A stretch of 64,000 nt of DNA from Bryobacteraceae bacterium (GCA_041394945.1 JAWKHH010000001.1:124001-188000), one strand, 5' to 3'. Positions 24,618-33,316 are shown, counted from the first letter of the stretch. Translations and numbers: made by a program. Notes: a model not told the origin generated them from the letters alone.

Positions 24618-26324
24618 CTAGAGCGCATGCGTATCGTAGTAATAATAAACCGATATCGCCATCAGGATCGTGCAGACAATGCCGGCCACGGTCCATCCGA
24701 TCACCGCCAGCCGCCTCCGCCTCCGCACGATAAAGTCGTTCTCGAGCAGCGGAATGCTGCCCAGGATGTTGAACTGCGTATAGGCCCGCACGTCCTTCAG
24801 GCTCTTGAGCGACGTATCCTTCAACTCACGGACCGCGGCCAGCGCCGTCCCCACCATCAACCCGATGATGGTGCCCACCAGAACCAGAACCGGACGATTC
24901 GGAGCCTCCGGCCGGTCCGGGAGCGATGGATTCTCGAGCACCTCGAGTGTTTCGCCCTGCTTGCGCGACTCAATCGCCTCGGCCTGTTCCGATTGGCTGT
25001 ACTTCGCCTTGGCGTCTTCGTAGCGCTTCTGCGCGAGTTCGAACTCCCGCATCAGCTGTTCCTGCTGCACCGCGCCCACCGGCCCCAGTTCCAGCCTCCG
25101 CTGTACGGCGCCGCTCCGCCGGTCCGTGTCGGCGATTTCTTTCAGGTAGCGCTCGGCTTCCATTTCCTTCGCGCGAATCTGGCCGAGAAGACGGGTGATG
25201 CCCGCTTCGATTTCGGCGATCTCACGCGCCCGGGCCGCGCTCATTCGAGGAGCGGCAGGGCCAGCCGGAGCCGGCGCGCCGGGCCGGCTCACTGCGCCGA
25301 CCGCGAGTTTCTGGTCGAGCAGCGAGTCGCGCTCCTTCTTCAGGGTGGCGATGCGCGATTGCAGCCGCTGGACGTCCGGATAGGTCGGTTTGTATTGCTC
25401 GAGCATCCGCTCCAGGCCGCGCTCGAGCGTCTGCAGTTCCTTCTCCACCCGAGCCAGCGCCTGGTCGGTCTCGGAAGCCTCTCCCGGCGCCGCCGCCGCT
25501 CCCCTCGCCCCGGGCAGCGGATCCGTCGGCGCACGCATGATCGCGTTCAACTTCTCCCGCTGCGCCCGCAGTTCGGCTTCGAGCACCGATTGCTCCTGTC
25601 GCGCCCGGCTCACGCTCGAATTGAGCGTCGCCACGCGCGCCTCGAGCACGCTCATCTGGCTCATCGAAACGCCGATCGTCTCCGGCAGCCGGTCGATGTT
25701 CTGCATCTTCCATTCGGTCAGCTTCCGTTCCGCCTCGTTCAACTCGAGCTTGGCCGTGTCGTAGGCGTCCTTCAGGAACTGCGTCGTCTGCTTGGACTCA
25801 TTCTGGCGCTGATGCAGGTTTTCATTGATGAAACGCGACATCAGGTCGCGCGTTACCCGCTGCGCGGCGTACCGATCCGAATAGGAGAACGAAATGTAGA
25901 AGGCGGCCGTCTCGGCCTGCCGCAGCGATTGCGGCGTGCTCACGTTGATGTTGCCCGCCATCTCCTCGATCACGTCCTGCATCGGTCTCCGGTCCCGCTC
26001 CTTCCGGTACAGGTCGAACGTCTCGATGATGTTGGTCAACGTCTGGCGGCTCAGGATGGTTTGCTTCATCGCCTCCACCCGCGTCGCCATCTGCATGCTC
26101 GTGTTCGAGGGCACGAACTTCTCGGGAACCGTCGGAGGCAGCACGCGGATCGCCGCCGTCGAGACGTAGGTGTCCTCCATCAGGTGCGTGATCACTACCG
26201 CCAGCGTCAGTCCGGCCAGCGCCGGCGCGAGAATCCAGCTCACGTGGCGCCGGATGATCGACAGGTAGTCGTCCAGATCCAGCGCCCGGCGCGACAAAAA
26301 TCCGGTTGAAGCCGTGGCCTGCAT
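24618..26324 (-). CDS. Wzz/GNVR-family polysaccharide chain-length determinant
   Basis: This 568-residue inner-membrane polysaccharide co-polymerase has a Wzz domain at the N-terminus (DLDDYLSIIRRHVSWILAPA), a first membrane helix at about 30-50, a large periplasmic coiled-coil region (150-450) with an Ala/Pro-rich break near 345-360, the GNVR-type segment QLMREFELAQKRYEDAKAK (about 425), a second helix around 480-500 ahead of the DVRAYTQFNILGSIP region, and a third hydrophobic helix at the C-terminus. It forms the export assembly with the BY-kinase and the SLBB-type outer-membrane exporter of the same operon. No polymerase or glycosyltransferase genes lie next to it, so the polymer is not identified. 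Confidence 0.92.
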   Translation of the reverse strand: MQATASTGFLSRRALDLDDYLSIIRRHVSWILAPALAGLTLAVVITHLMEDTYVSTAAIRVLPPTVPEKFVPSNTSMQMATRVEAMKQTILSRQTLTNIIETFDLYRKERDRRPMQDVIEEMAGNINVSTPQSLRQAETAAFYISFSYSDRYAAQRVTRDLMSRFINENLHQRQNESKQTTQFLKDAYDTAKLELNEAERKLTEWKMQNIDRLPETIGVSMSQMSVLEARVATLNSSVSRARQEQSVLEAELRAQREKLNAIMRAPTDPLPGARGAAAAPGEASETDQALARVEKELQTLERGLERMLEQYKPTYPDVQRLQSRIATLKKERDSLLDQKLAVGAVSRPGAPAPAGPAAPRMSAARAREIAEIEAGITRLLGQIRAKEMEAERYLKEIADTDRRSGAVQRRLELGPVGAVQQEQLMREFELAQKRYEDAKAKYSQSEQAEAIESRKQGETLEVLENPSLPDRPEAPNRPVLVLVGTIIGLMVGTALAAVRELKDTSLKSLKDVRAYTQFNILGSIPLLENDFIVRRRRRLAVIGWTVAGIVCTILMAISVYYYYDTHAL

Positions 26325-26388
26325 GTCGAGTTCCTCCTATGTCAGATCGGGCAATACTGCTGTTCTCTTAGCGAAACCAATGCTACAA

Positions 26389-27075
26389 CTAGGGAACCAT
26401 CACGATGTCGCCCGGCTCCAGATAGATGTTCTGATCCAGGTTCTTCCCCTTGATCACATCGTTCCAGTTGAACTTGATCCGCTCGGCCCCGCGCATGATG
26501 ACGATCTTCTTCTTGTTCGCCCACTCAGTGGGCCCTCCGCCCAGCGTCAGCGCTTCCAGTACCGTCACCGGCACCACGAGGGGATATTGCCCGGGGCGCG
26601 CGATCATTCCGGAGAGATAGTACTTCCGGCTCTTGACCTGGAATACCTCCACGCTCACCACCGGGCTGTTCACCAACTTCCCGAACTCCGTCTTCAAGCG
26701 GTCGGTCAGCTCCAGCGGCGTCAGCCCGCTCACCTGCACCTCTCCCACCAGCGGAACCGTGATCATCCCATCCGGCCGCACCGCAACCTGGCTGCTCAAC
26801 TCCGGCTCGCGCCAAACCTGAATCCGCAGAACGTCCTCGGCCCCGATCTTGTAGGTGCGCGGATCCACCGGCGCCGCGGTTGACGCCGCGCCCGAGCCGG
26901 CCGCCGCTTCCGGCGTCTGGCTGCTCTTGGCGCCTTCGGCCGGCTGGTTGGCCTGCCCCTGCTCTTGCGCCCACACAGGCGCCATCGTCGTAGCGGCTGC
27001 CACCGCAATCGTGAATACGGCCCTGCCGGCCCGGTTCCTAACTGCTTGGGTCATGGTGTGGAGTGATCGAATCAT
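26389..27075 (-). CDS. Polysaccharide export protein (Wza-like, SLBB domain)
   Basis: ATG 27075 gives 228 residues; ATG 27129 and 27054 are also open, so the start is not certain. A signal region ends near APVWAQ, then comes a low-complexity linker (Gln/Ala/Ser-rich, no lipobox cysteine). The Poly_export domain starts at RTYKIGAEDVLRIQVWREPEL, with VRPDGMITVPLVGEVQVSGL, and is followed by an SLBB domain (KYYLSGMIARPGQYPLVVPV; YLEPGDIVMVP at the end). The protein is the outer-membrane or periplasmic channel part for exopolysaccharide secretion and is the first gene of the three-gene export operon. It is shorter than E. coli Wza (about 380), having one SLBB instead of two. Confidence 0.9.
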   Translation of the reverse strand: MIRSLHTMTQAVRNRAGRAVFTIAVAAATTMAPVWAQEQGQANQPAEGAKSSQTPEAAAGSGAASTAAPVDPRTYKIGAEDVLRIQVWREPELSSQVAVRPDGMITVPLVGEVQVSGLTPLELTDRLKTEFGKLVNSPVVSVEVFQVKSRKYYLSGMIARPGQYPLVVPVTVLEALTLGGGPTEWANKKKIVIMRGAERIKFNWNDVIKGKNLDQNIYLEPGDIVMVP

Positions 27076-27241
27076 GGGGATGGTCCTGGTAAGCTCAGTC
27101 CTCCAATCCCTCGTCCCATGATATCGCATCGAATGGCGTCGAGGGCCCTGCGACTTCCTACCCTGGGGTGCAAATTACACTATAGCGCAAAGCCGGACTC
27201 ACCCTCGCCCCGATCGATTCGAGCTACACTGTGTTCGGCTC

Positions 27242-27652
27242 ATGCGTTACTTTCTCGCCAAGTCCGAACCTTCCGTCTACTCGATCGATGACCTGGCCCG
27301 CGACGGAAAGACCGTCTGGGACGGTGTCCGCAACGCGCAAGCGCTCCGCGCCATCCGCGCGATGGCCCCGGGCGACGTCGTCTTCATCTACCACTCAGGG
27401 GGTATCTCGGCCACGGTCGGCTGGGCCAAGGTCGCCTCGCCTCCCCGCCCGGATCCGAAGGAGGCCGCACTAACCGTCGTCGATCTGGTTTTTGGCGGGA
27501 AATTCGACGTGCCCGTCGCTCTCGCCGAAGTGAAACAGTCCGGCCGCTTCGCCGATTGGGCCCTCGTGCGCCAGAGCCGGCTGTCGACGATGGAGGCGCC
27601 GGCCGAGTTCGCCGAAATGGTACGCGCCGCGAATCCCAAACAGAAATTCTGA
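27242..27652 (+). CDS. EVE domain protein
   Basis: The 136-residue protein is a single EVE domain, related to PUA folds and thought to bind modified nucleic-acid bases. Signature segments are MRYFLAKSEPSVYSIDDLAR, TVWDGVRNAQA, MAPGDVVFIYHSGG, VGWAKVAS and the closing VRQSRLSTMEAPAEF. It is separated by five bases from a downstream SDR gene, so the two are probably co-transcribed. A TACACT hexamer lies 11 bases upstream of the ATG. EVE proteins are frequent in Proteobacteria and Acidobacteria as housekeeping genes of unclear role and also occur in some defence islands; nothing else here suggests defence. Confidence 0.9.
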   Translation: MRYFLAKSEPSVYSIDDLARDGKTVWDGVRNAQALRAIRAMAPGDVVFIYHSGGISATVGWAKVASPPRPDPKEAALTVVDLVFGGKFDVPVALAEVKQSGRFADWALVRQSRLSTMEAPAEFAEMVRAANPKQKF

Positions 27653-27658
27653 TTCATT

Positions 27659-28378
27659 ATGGAACGTTTTCTCGAAGGCCAAATCGCCGTCGTCACCGGC
27701 GGAACGCGCGGGATCGGACGCGCCATCGCCCACGCTCTTGCCGCGGCCGGCGCTGCAGTCGCCCTCTGCGGGAGGGAGGAAAACAGCTCCGCGCGCGCCG
27801 CCGCCGATATCGCCGCCGAGACCGGATCGCACGTGTTCGGCACGGCCTGCGACGTCGCCCGCCGGGCCTCGGTCCGCAGGTTCTTCGAGGCCGTCGAGCG
27901 CGAACTCGGCACGCCGTCGATCCTGGTGAACAACGCCGGCATCGGCATCTTCGCACCGCTCGCAGCGCTCGCCGAAGACGACTGGTCCCGCCTCATCGAA
28001 ACCAACCTGAGCGGCGTATTTCACTGTTCGCAGGAAGCGATTGAGCACTTTCGCAAGCGCGGCGGCGGCTTTCTGATCCACATCGGGAGCCTCGCCGGAA
28101 AGAACCCATTCGCGGGCGGCGCCGCCTACAACGCATCGAAATTCGGCCTGCTCGGGATGGCCGAGGCGATGATGCTCGATCACCGCCACGAGAACATTCG
28201 CGTGTCCACCGTCATGCCCGGCTCGGTGGATACGGACTTCTCCCCGCGCTCGACGCCGGCGTCCTGGAAGATCGCGCCCGAGGACATCGCCGAGATCGTT
28301 CTGTCGATCCTGCGAATGCCCGAACGCACGCTCGTCAGCCGCGTCGAAGTGCGGCCTTCACGCCCCCCGAAATCCTGA
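27659..28378 (+). CDS. Short-chain dehydrogenase/reductase (FabG-like)
   Basis: The 239-residue cytoplasmic SDR shows all classical motifs: cofactor glycine motif TGGTRGIG (13-20), NNAG (91-94), the structural Asn116, and the catalytic Ser144, Tyr157 and Lys161 in YNASK. The basic residues after the glycine motif and the absence of an acidic residue at the end of the second strand suggest NADPH, which is an inference. It resembles 3-oxoacyl-ACP reductases, but many sugar or alcohol dehydrogenases look the same. It lies five bases after the EVE gene and is followed 33 bases later by an AAA+ ATPase gene. Confidence 0.9.
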   Translation: MERFLEGQIAVVTGGTRGIGRAIAHALAAAGAAVALCGREENSSARAAADIAAETGSHVFGTACDVARRASVRRFFEAVERELGTPSILVNNAGIGIFAPLAALAEDDWSRLIETNLSGVFHCSQEAIEHFRKRGGGFLIHIGSLAGKNPFAGGAAYNASKFGLLGMAEAMMLDHRHENIRVSTVMPGSVDTDFSPRSTPASWKIAPEDIAEIVLSILRMPERTLVSRVEVRPSRPPKS

Positions 28379-28411
28379 CGCGCCCGCTTTGGCGCCTCAA
28401 GTGCTCCATGT

Positions 28412-29596
28412 ATGCTCAGGACCGAGCGCATGAAAGACCGGCAAGCAGTTCTAGACCCCAACCGGACAGGCGAAGAAGCCGCCACCCTCGCCAAGGCGCT
28501 ACAGCGCCTGGTCGTCGGCCAGGACGAGGCCATCGGACAAATCGTCAATCTCTACCAGATGCACGTCACCGGACTCAGCGCGCCGGCGCGTCCCATCGGC
28601 AACCTGCTCCTGCTCGGGCCTACCGGCAGCGGAAAGACGCGGACCGTGGAGGCGACGGCCGAAGCCCTGGCCGGAGATCGCAAGTCCGTGCTCAAGATCG
28701 ATTGCGCCGAGTTCCAGCACAGCCACGAAATCGCCAAACTGGTCGGCTCGCCGCCCGGCTATCTCGGACACCGCGAGACACACGCCCTGCTCACCCAGGA
28801 GGCGCTCAACGCGCACCACGGCCGGCACAAGATCAGCTTCGTTCTCTTCGACGAGATCGAGAAGGCGAGCGACGCACTGTGGAACCTGCTGCTCGGCATC
28901 CTCGACAAGGCCACGCTCACCACCGGCGACAACAAGCGGGTCGACTTCTCCCGGACGATCATTTTCATGACCTCGAACCTCGGCGCCGCCGAGATCGGGA
29001 ACATTCTCTCGCCGCGGATGGGGTTCGGTTCCATGCTCGGCGAAGCGGCCAAACCGCGGGACCCGGCGGCGCTCGACAAGAAGATCGCGCGATCCGGCGT
29101 CGACGCCGCGCGGCGCAAGTTCACCCCCGAGTTCATGAACCGGCTCGACAAGATCCTGGTTTTCAAGCCGCTCGGCGAGGCCGAACTGCGGCAGATCCTC
29201 GACCTGGAAATCGAATTCGTGCAGCAGCGCGTCTTCGAGGCCTCCGATCACCAGCACGCCTTCGTCTTCACGGTCACCAGCCGCGCCAAGGAGTTCCTGC
29301 TCACCGAGGGCACCGACACGCGCTATGGCGCCCGCCACCTGAAGCGGGCCATCGAGCGGCTCCTCGTGCAGCCGGTTTCGAACCTGATGGCCACCGCTCA
29401 GATCCGCCGCGGCGATTGGGTGAAGGTCGATCTTCACGACAACGGCGATTGCCTGTCGTTTCTGCGCGAGTCCGAGGGCATGCCGCTGAATGCGATGTCG
29501 GAGCTGGCCAACGGTTTATCGATCCTCGGCCTCAACCGGCTGGCGCAGAGCCAGCCTGAGCGCTCCCAGGCCGCCCGCTCCGGCAGGCGCCACTAG
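28412..29596 (+). CDS. Stand-alone AAA+ ATPase resembling ClpB/ClpA D2 domain
   Basis: The 394-residue protein contains a single Clp-type AAA+ module: VVGQDEAIGQI at the start, Walker A GPTGSGKT (69-76), pore loop GSPPGYLGH (113-120) with the substrate-gripping tyrosine, Walker B FVLFDEIEK (143-151), sensor 1 FMTSNLGAAE (185-194) and the D2-small domain with GARHLKRAIERLL. There is no first AAA domain, no Clp_N repeats, no middle coiled coil and no zinc finger. The missing parts distinguish it from ClpB, ClpA and ClpX. It probably forms a hexameric unfoldase with an unknown adaptor. The start could also be ATG 28430. A strong terminator follows. Confidence 0.88.
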   Translation: MLRTERMKDRQAVLDPNRTGEEAATLAKALQRLVVGQDEAIGQIVNLYQMHVTGLSAPARPIGNLLLLGPTGSGKTRTVEATAEALAGDRKSVLKIDCAEFQHSHEIAKLVGSPPGYLGHRETHALLTQEALNAHHGRHKISFVLFDEIEKASDALWNLLLGILDKATLTTGDNKRVDFSRTIIFMTSNLGAAEIGNILSPRMGFGSMLGEAAKPRDPAALDKKIARSGVDAARRKFTPEFMNRLDKILVFKPLGEAELRQILDLEIEFVQQRVFEASDHQHAFVFTVTSRAKEFLLTEGTDTRYGARHLKRAIERLLVQPVSNLMATAQIRRGDWVKVDLHDNGDCLSFLRESEGMPLNAMSELANGLSILGLNRLAQSQPERSQAARSGRRH

Positions 29597-29653
29597 AGTT
29601 TCTTTCGTCGGTTCTCTCTCTCCTCCGTCGATCCCAGAACGATGGGTTCTTTC

Positions 29654-29689
29654 GGCGATGGCCGCAACCAACGGCCATCGCCTTTTCTT
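29654..29689 (+). terminator. Intrinsic terminator of the AAA+ gene
   Basis: A perfect 11-bp stem (GGCGATGGCCG with CGGCCATCGCC) and a 7-base loop are followed by TTTTCTT, the only classical intrinsic terminator I find in the window. Its T-tract reaches the stop codon of the gene on the other strand. Confidence 0.9.
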
Positions 29690-30242
29690 ACTGGAGAGGC
29701 GAAATTTCTTGTTGGAGAGGCGAAATCGCCGCCGTGAGCAGATCGCGCCGCTCGCCCGCGCGCACCCAGCGGCACTTCCCCGCCCCGAAACGCGCCTCGA
29801 CGAAGGCCCGTACCGCCGGCTCGAGCGCGCCCCAGGAGGCATCGTCGTTCGGCGCCAGCAACCGGTCATTCACGCTCAGTTCCCACCGCTGCTCGTCGAA
29901 CCGGACCTTCCCGGCGAACTCCGGTTCCCCCGCCAGGCTCCGCGCCGCGCGAACCGCCGCGTCGTAGGCTTGCGCAATCCGCTCCGCCACCGTCCCCTCG
30001 AGCGCCGTCCGCCGCGTGTACAGCAGCCCCAGCCGGTGGCCGGTTTCATCGAGCCCATAGATCCCGTCGTAACCAACCAGGACGATGCCCGGACCCGCCG
30101 GTACGTGCCGGTAATCCGCCACGTCGATCAATAGCTCGCCAAGCGTTCCGTTCTGGATCCAGCGATGGAACACCGGAATCGCGCCGCCCGCCTCGTAGCC
30201 CGCCTCCGCCGCCGCGTAAAGCTTCACACGAAAATGCTGCAT
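29688..30242 (-). CDS. Hypothetical protein downstream of sulfite reductase
   Basis: From ATG 30242 this is a 184-residue soluble protein without recognised domain. It begins MQHFRVKLYAAAEAGYEAGG, contains a YRHVPAGPGIVLVGYDGIYG segment and has a compact alpha/beta character with no cysteine-rich or membrane region. Nineteen bases separate it from the sulfite/nitrite reductase, so the two are probably one transcript and it may act with that enzyme; this is only inferred. The extreme C-terminus repeats ISPLQ after a two-residue gap (ISPLQQEISPLQ), mirrored in the DNA by a 21-bp direct repeat, which suggests recent slippage. Confidence 0.7.
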   Translation of the reverse strand: MQHFRVKLYAAAEAGYEAGGAIPVFHRWIQNGTLGELLIDVADYRHVPAGPGIVLVGYDGIYGLDETGHRLGLLYTRRTALEGTVAERIAQAYDAAVRAARSLAGEPEFAGKVRFDEQRWELSVNDRLLAPNDDASWGALEPAVRAFVEARFGAGKCRWVRAGERRDLLTAAISPLQQEISPLQ

Positions 30243-30261
30243 GATTCTCCTCGAAGCCGTC

Positions 30262-32520
30262 CTAGACGGCCACCGCCTGAGACCGCATGCGCGAATAGCA
30301 GGCATGCGACGCTTCGATAAACAACTGCGACTCTTCGACGAGCTGATGCGCCCGGTCCGCCGAGACCTCCTGCCCGCGCCGCTCGTGCGCCTTCAGGAAA
30401 TACTGCGCGAATTTGGCGCCGGTGAATGGATCGTGGAACAACTGCGTATCCACCAACTCGCTCCGGAATCGCGCCACCACCGTATCGGGATCGTCCCCGA
30501 GCACCGGCAGCCGCTGCTTCAGCAGCGCCGTCGCCGCGTGCACCATCGCGTCGTAGGCCAGGCCGCCCGCCCGCGCCGCGTCGCCCGATTCGAGCGCCAA
30601 CTGCGCCTCGAAAGCCTCGCGTTCGCAGGCGGCCAACTGAAAGTCGATCGGGTTCACCACCTCGCCCGCGCACTCGCCCACGCCGATGTCGCCGATCGTG
30701 TATTCCCGCGCATCGGCCCAGTCCGTGTAGTAGCTCGGATCCGCGTCGTGCGCCGGAACCACCATCAGATCCTCGAGCATGGCCTTGCAAGCGGCCTTGC
30801 CGATGCGTTTCACCCACGCCTGAAAGCGTTCGTTCGCTTCGCGCTCGGCCAGGTAGCGCGACGTGATGCGGTCCACCGTGTCGGGAATCCGTTTCGACGG
30901 CACGGCGCCGATCGCCAGCCCGTACGCGCCCGCGTTCTGATCCCACTGCCCGCCGAGCACCACCTGGAAATGTGGCACCGTGTAGTTGTTCTTGTTCCGG
31001 CTGACGCCATAGAAGCCGAGGTCCGCCACATGGTGCTGGCCGCAGGAATTGAAACAACCGCTCACTTTGATCCGCAGCCCGCGGATCGCTTCGTCGAGTT
31101 CGAACTGCTTCGCGCCGAGCCGTTCCTTCAACTCGCCGGCCAGCCCGCGTGACGACGAAATCCCCAGCTTGCAGGTGTCGGTGCCGGGACATGCCACCAG
31201 ATCGACAATCGTGCCGGCGCCCGGCGCGGCCAGATCCACCGCCGCGAGCGAGTTGTAGAGCTCCGGAAGATCGCGTTCGCTCACCCAGCGCAACACCAGG
31301 TTCTGTTCCACCGTCGTGCGCACGGTCTCGCGAAGGTACTTCCGGGCGGCGTCGGCCACGGCGCGCAACTGCGGCGACGTAATGTCGCCGAGCGGCAAAG
31401 AAATGGTCACGGTCGCGTATCCGGATTGCCGCTGGCGGTAGACGTTCGTCTTCGCCCATTCCTTGAACCCGGCCGGCGCCGAACCGTTCATCTCCTCGAT
31501 CTGCAAGAGTGAGCCAGGCCGCAGCGGCGCCTCGTCGTTCGCCGACAGGTCCTCAAGGTATGCCGTCCAGCGATCGTCGTGGGGAAGAATCGCGCGCTCC
31601 TCGGCAACCAGCTCCCGGAACTTCTCGATCCCAAGCTTTGAAACGAGGAACTTCACGCGCGCCGTATTGCGGTTCTTCTTCTCGCCCAGCCGGGCGAAAA
31701 CGCGGCACACCGCCTGCGCCAGCGGCAGCAGTTCTTCCTCCGCGGCGAACTCGACAAGCAGCCGCGCCTGCTGCGGCACCGTGCCCAAGCCGCCGCCGAC
31801 GTACACCTCGAACCCGCGCTTGCCGTCCCGCACAACCGCGACGCAGCCGAGGTCGTGCATCTTCACCAATCCGCACGCCTCTTCGCGGCAGCCGGAAAAA
31901 GCGATCTTGAACTTGCGGCCGAAATCCTGGCAGTCGGGATGTCCGAGCAGGAAGTGGGTGAGAGCGTTCGCGTAGGGCGTGATATCGAAGGTCTCGGTCT
32001 TGCAGACGCCGGCGATCGGGCACCCGGTCACGTTGCGCACGCTGTTGCCGCAAGCCTCGCGCGTCGTTATGCCCACCGCCGCCAGACGCCGCATCAACGA
32101 AGGCGTGTCTTCGATATGCACGAAGTGAAGCTGGAAGTCCTGCCGCGTGGTGACGTGCGCGATGCCGTCGGAGTACTCCTCGGCGAGGTCGGCGAGCGTC
32201 TCCAGTTGTTCGGCGATCATGCCCCCCCAAGGGATCTTGATCCGTTGCATCCCGGGCGCGTCCCACAGCGTGTTCGGCCCCTTGGTCGCCTCGGCCGGAT
32301 ACTCCAGTTTCCGCGCCGCCACGCCGTCATGGCGCTGGCCGTTGTCGTACCGCTGCCCATAGGCGCCCCGGCGAAGCCGCGTCTCGGCAAACACCTTTTC
32401 GTCGATCTTGCCTTGTTTGCGCAGCCGGACTTCGTTATCGTAAATATCTATCTCGGCGGCCAGGTGCGCTGGTACGCGGTCGCCGAGGCGATCCTTCCAT
32501 AGGGAATTGGAGGCTTTCAT
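30262..32520 (-). CDS. Siroheme [4Fe-4S] sulfite/nitrite reductase with C-terminal HEPN-like domain
   Basis: The 752-residue protein has the two ferredoxin-like half domains and two catalytic halves of the assimilatory sulfite/nitrite reductase family. Cluster/siroheme ligands are Cys444 and Cys450 (ACPGTDTCKLG) and Cys489 and Cys493 (SGCFNSCGQHH); first-half landmarks are TTRQDFQLHFV and ACGNSVRNVTGCP. After about residue 630 comes an extra helical region with LALESGDAARAGGLAYDAMV and a long helix pair, resembling a HEPN domain; the normal family length is 550-600. It reduces sulfite (or nitrite) with six electrons. Sulfide product would feed CysK at 13.4 kb. The start ATG 32520 is two bases from the start of the divergent cytochrome gene. 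Confidence 0.88.
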   Translation of the reverse strand: MKASNSLWKDRLGDRVPAHLAAEIDIYDNEVRLRKQGKIDEKVFAETRLRRGAYGQRYDNGQRHDGVAARKLEYPAEATKGPNTLWDAPGMQRIKIPWGGMIAEQLETLADLAEEYSDGIAHVTTRQDFQLHFVHIEDTPSLMRRLAAVGITTREACGNSVRNVTGCPIAGVCKTETFDITPYANALTHFLLGHPDCQDFGRKFKIAFSGCREEACGLVKMHDLGCVAVVRDGKRGFEVYVGGGLGTVPQQARLLVEFAAEEELLPLAQAVCRVFARLGEKKNRNTARVKFLVSKLGIEKFRELVAEERAILPHDDRWTAYLEDLSANDEAPLRPGSLLQIEEMNGSAPAGFKEWAKTNVYRQRQSGYATVTISLPLGDITSPQLRAVADAARKYLRETVRTTVEQNLVLRWVSERDLPELYNSLAAVDLAAPGAGTIVDLVACPGTDTCKLGISSSRGLAGELKERLGAKQFELDEAIRGLRIKVSGCFNSCGQHHVADLGFYGVSRNKNNYTVPHFQVVLGGQWDQNAGAYGLAIGAVPSKRIPDTVDRITSRYLAEREANERFQAWVKRIGKAACKAMLEDLMVVPAHDADPSYYTDWADAREYTIGDIGVGECAGEVVNPIDFQLAACEREAFEAQLALESGDAARAGGLAYDAMVHAATALLKQRLPVLGDDPDTVVARFRSELVDTQLFHDPFTGAKFAQYFLKAHERRGQEVSADRAHQLVEESQLFIEASHACYSRMRSQAVAV

Positions 32521-32521
32521 A

Positions 32522-33316
32522 GTGCGATACTCCCTAAACTATATAGGAATTGGGGTGCTTGCGGCAAGCTTGCTCGCTCAAGCCCCTGATTCTAACCCCT
32601 TCGCCAAGTCGACGGAAGCCGCCGAGGCTGGGCGCAAGCTGTACATGACTTCCTGCGCCGGCTGTCATGGACCAACCGGCGAAGGCGGGCGCGGGCCGCG
32701 CATCGCCCAGAACCAGCGGCTCGGCCGCGCCCCGGATGCGCGCCTGTTCGATTCGATCAAGAACGGCGTCCGCGGTTCCGACATGCCTCCGTCCCCACTA
32801 CCCGCCGACCAGATATGGCGGCTCGTCACCTACGTCCGCGCCATCAATGCGCCGGCCTATGAGGCGCCCTCCACCGGCGATCCGGCCGCGGGCGAAAAGC
32901 TCTACGCGAAGGGCAACTGCGCCAACTGCCACGCCATCCGAGGCAAAGGCGGAGCCCTTGGGCCGGACCTTAGCCACATCGGCATGATGCGCTCTGTGGC
33001 GCAGCTTCGCGAAGCGATCCTCAAGCCGTCCGAGCGGCCCACGGAAGGTTTTGCCGGCGTCACGGCCACCTTCCGCGACGGGCGCAAGATCCAGGGCGTC
33101 GCCAAGAACAACACGAACTACGGCATCCAGATCCTCGACCGCGAGGGTAACCTCCACTTGATCGACAAAGCCGATTTGAGCGCGCTCGCGTTCCGCAAAA
33201 ACTCGCCAATGCCCGGTAACTACGGAACCCGGTTCAACCGCCAGGAGCAAAACGACCTCATCGCCTATCTGGCCCGCCAAGCCATTCGAGTTCCGGAAAA
33301 GGAAGAATCCAAGTGA
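32522..33316 (+). CDS. Secreted diheme cytochrome c, partner of the PQQ dehydrogenase
   Basis: GTG 32522 is chosen because GGAGG lies eight bases upstream and a signal peptide (ending near ASLLAQ) follows; TTG 32507 is the alternative. The 264-residue protein has two c-type heme motifs, CAGCH and CANCH, with cytochrome c fold elements around them (GVRGSDMPPSPLPADQIWRL after the first), and a C-terminal segment with MPGNYGTRFNRQEQNDLIAYL. Between the heme domains and the C-terminus is the HGR-type strand region (GKIQGVAKNNTNYGIQIL) seen in heme-binding proteins of the Planctomycete/Acidobacteria type. Its last four bases overlap the dehydrogenase gene (GTGA), so it is most likely its electron acceptor. 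Confidence 0.9.
   Translation: MRYSLNYIGIGVLAASLLAQAPDSNPFAKSTEAAEAGRKLYMTSCAGCHGPTGEGGRGPRIAQNQRLGRAPDARLFDSIKNGVRGSDMPPSPLPADQIWRLVTYVRAINAPAYEAPSTGDPAAGEKLYAKGNCANCHAIRGKGGALGPDLSHIGMMRSVAQLREAILKPSERPTEGFAGVTATFRDGRKIQGVAKNNTNYGIQILDREGNLHLIDKADLSALAFRKNSPMPGNYGTRFNRQEQNDLIAYLARQAIRVPEKEESK
32538..32567 (-). promoter_or_regulatory. Candidate promoter for the sulfite reductase inside the cytochrome c gene
   Basis: On the minus strand TATAGT (32538-32543) and TTGCCG (32562-32567) are separated by 18 bases. They would give a short leader carrying AGGGAG before ATG 32520. The site lies within the first codons of the divergent cytochrome gene, because the two starts are only one base apart. 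Confidence 0.35.

Noticed and set aside
24564..26309. Plus-strand open frame opposite the Wzz-like gene
   Set aside because: Antisense shadow; the minus-strand protein has clear Wzz/GNVR features.
27242..27652. EVE protein as a sign of a defence island
   Set aside because: Neighbours are an SDR, a Clp-like ATPase and a polysaccharide export operon; no nuclease, methylase or toxin is nearby.
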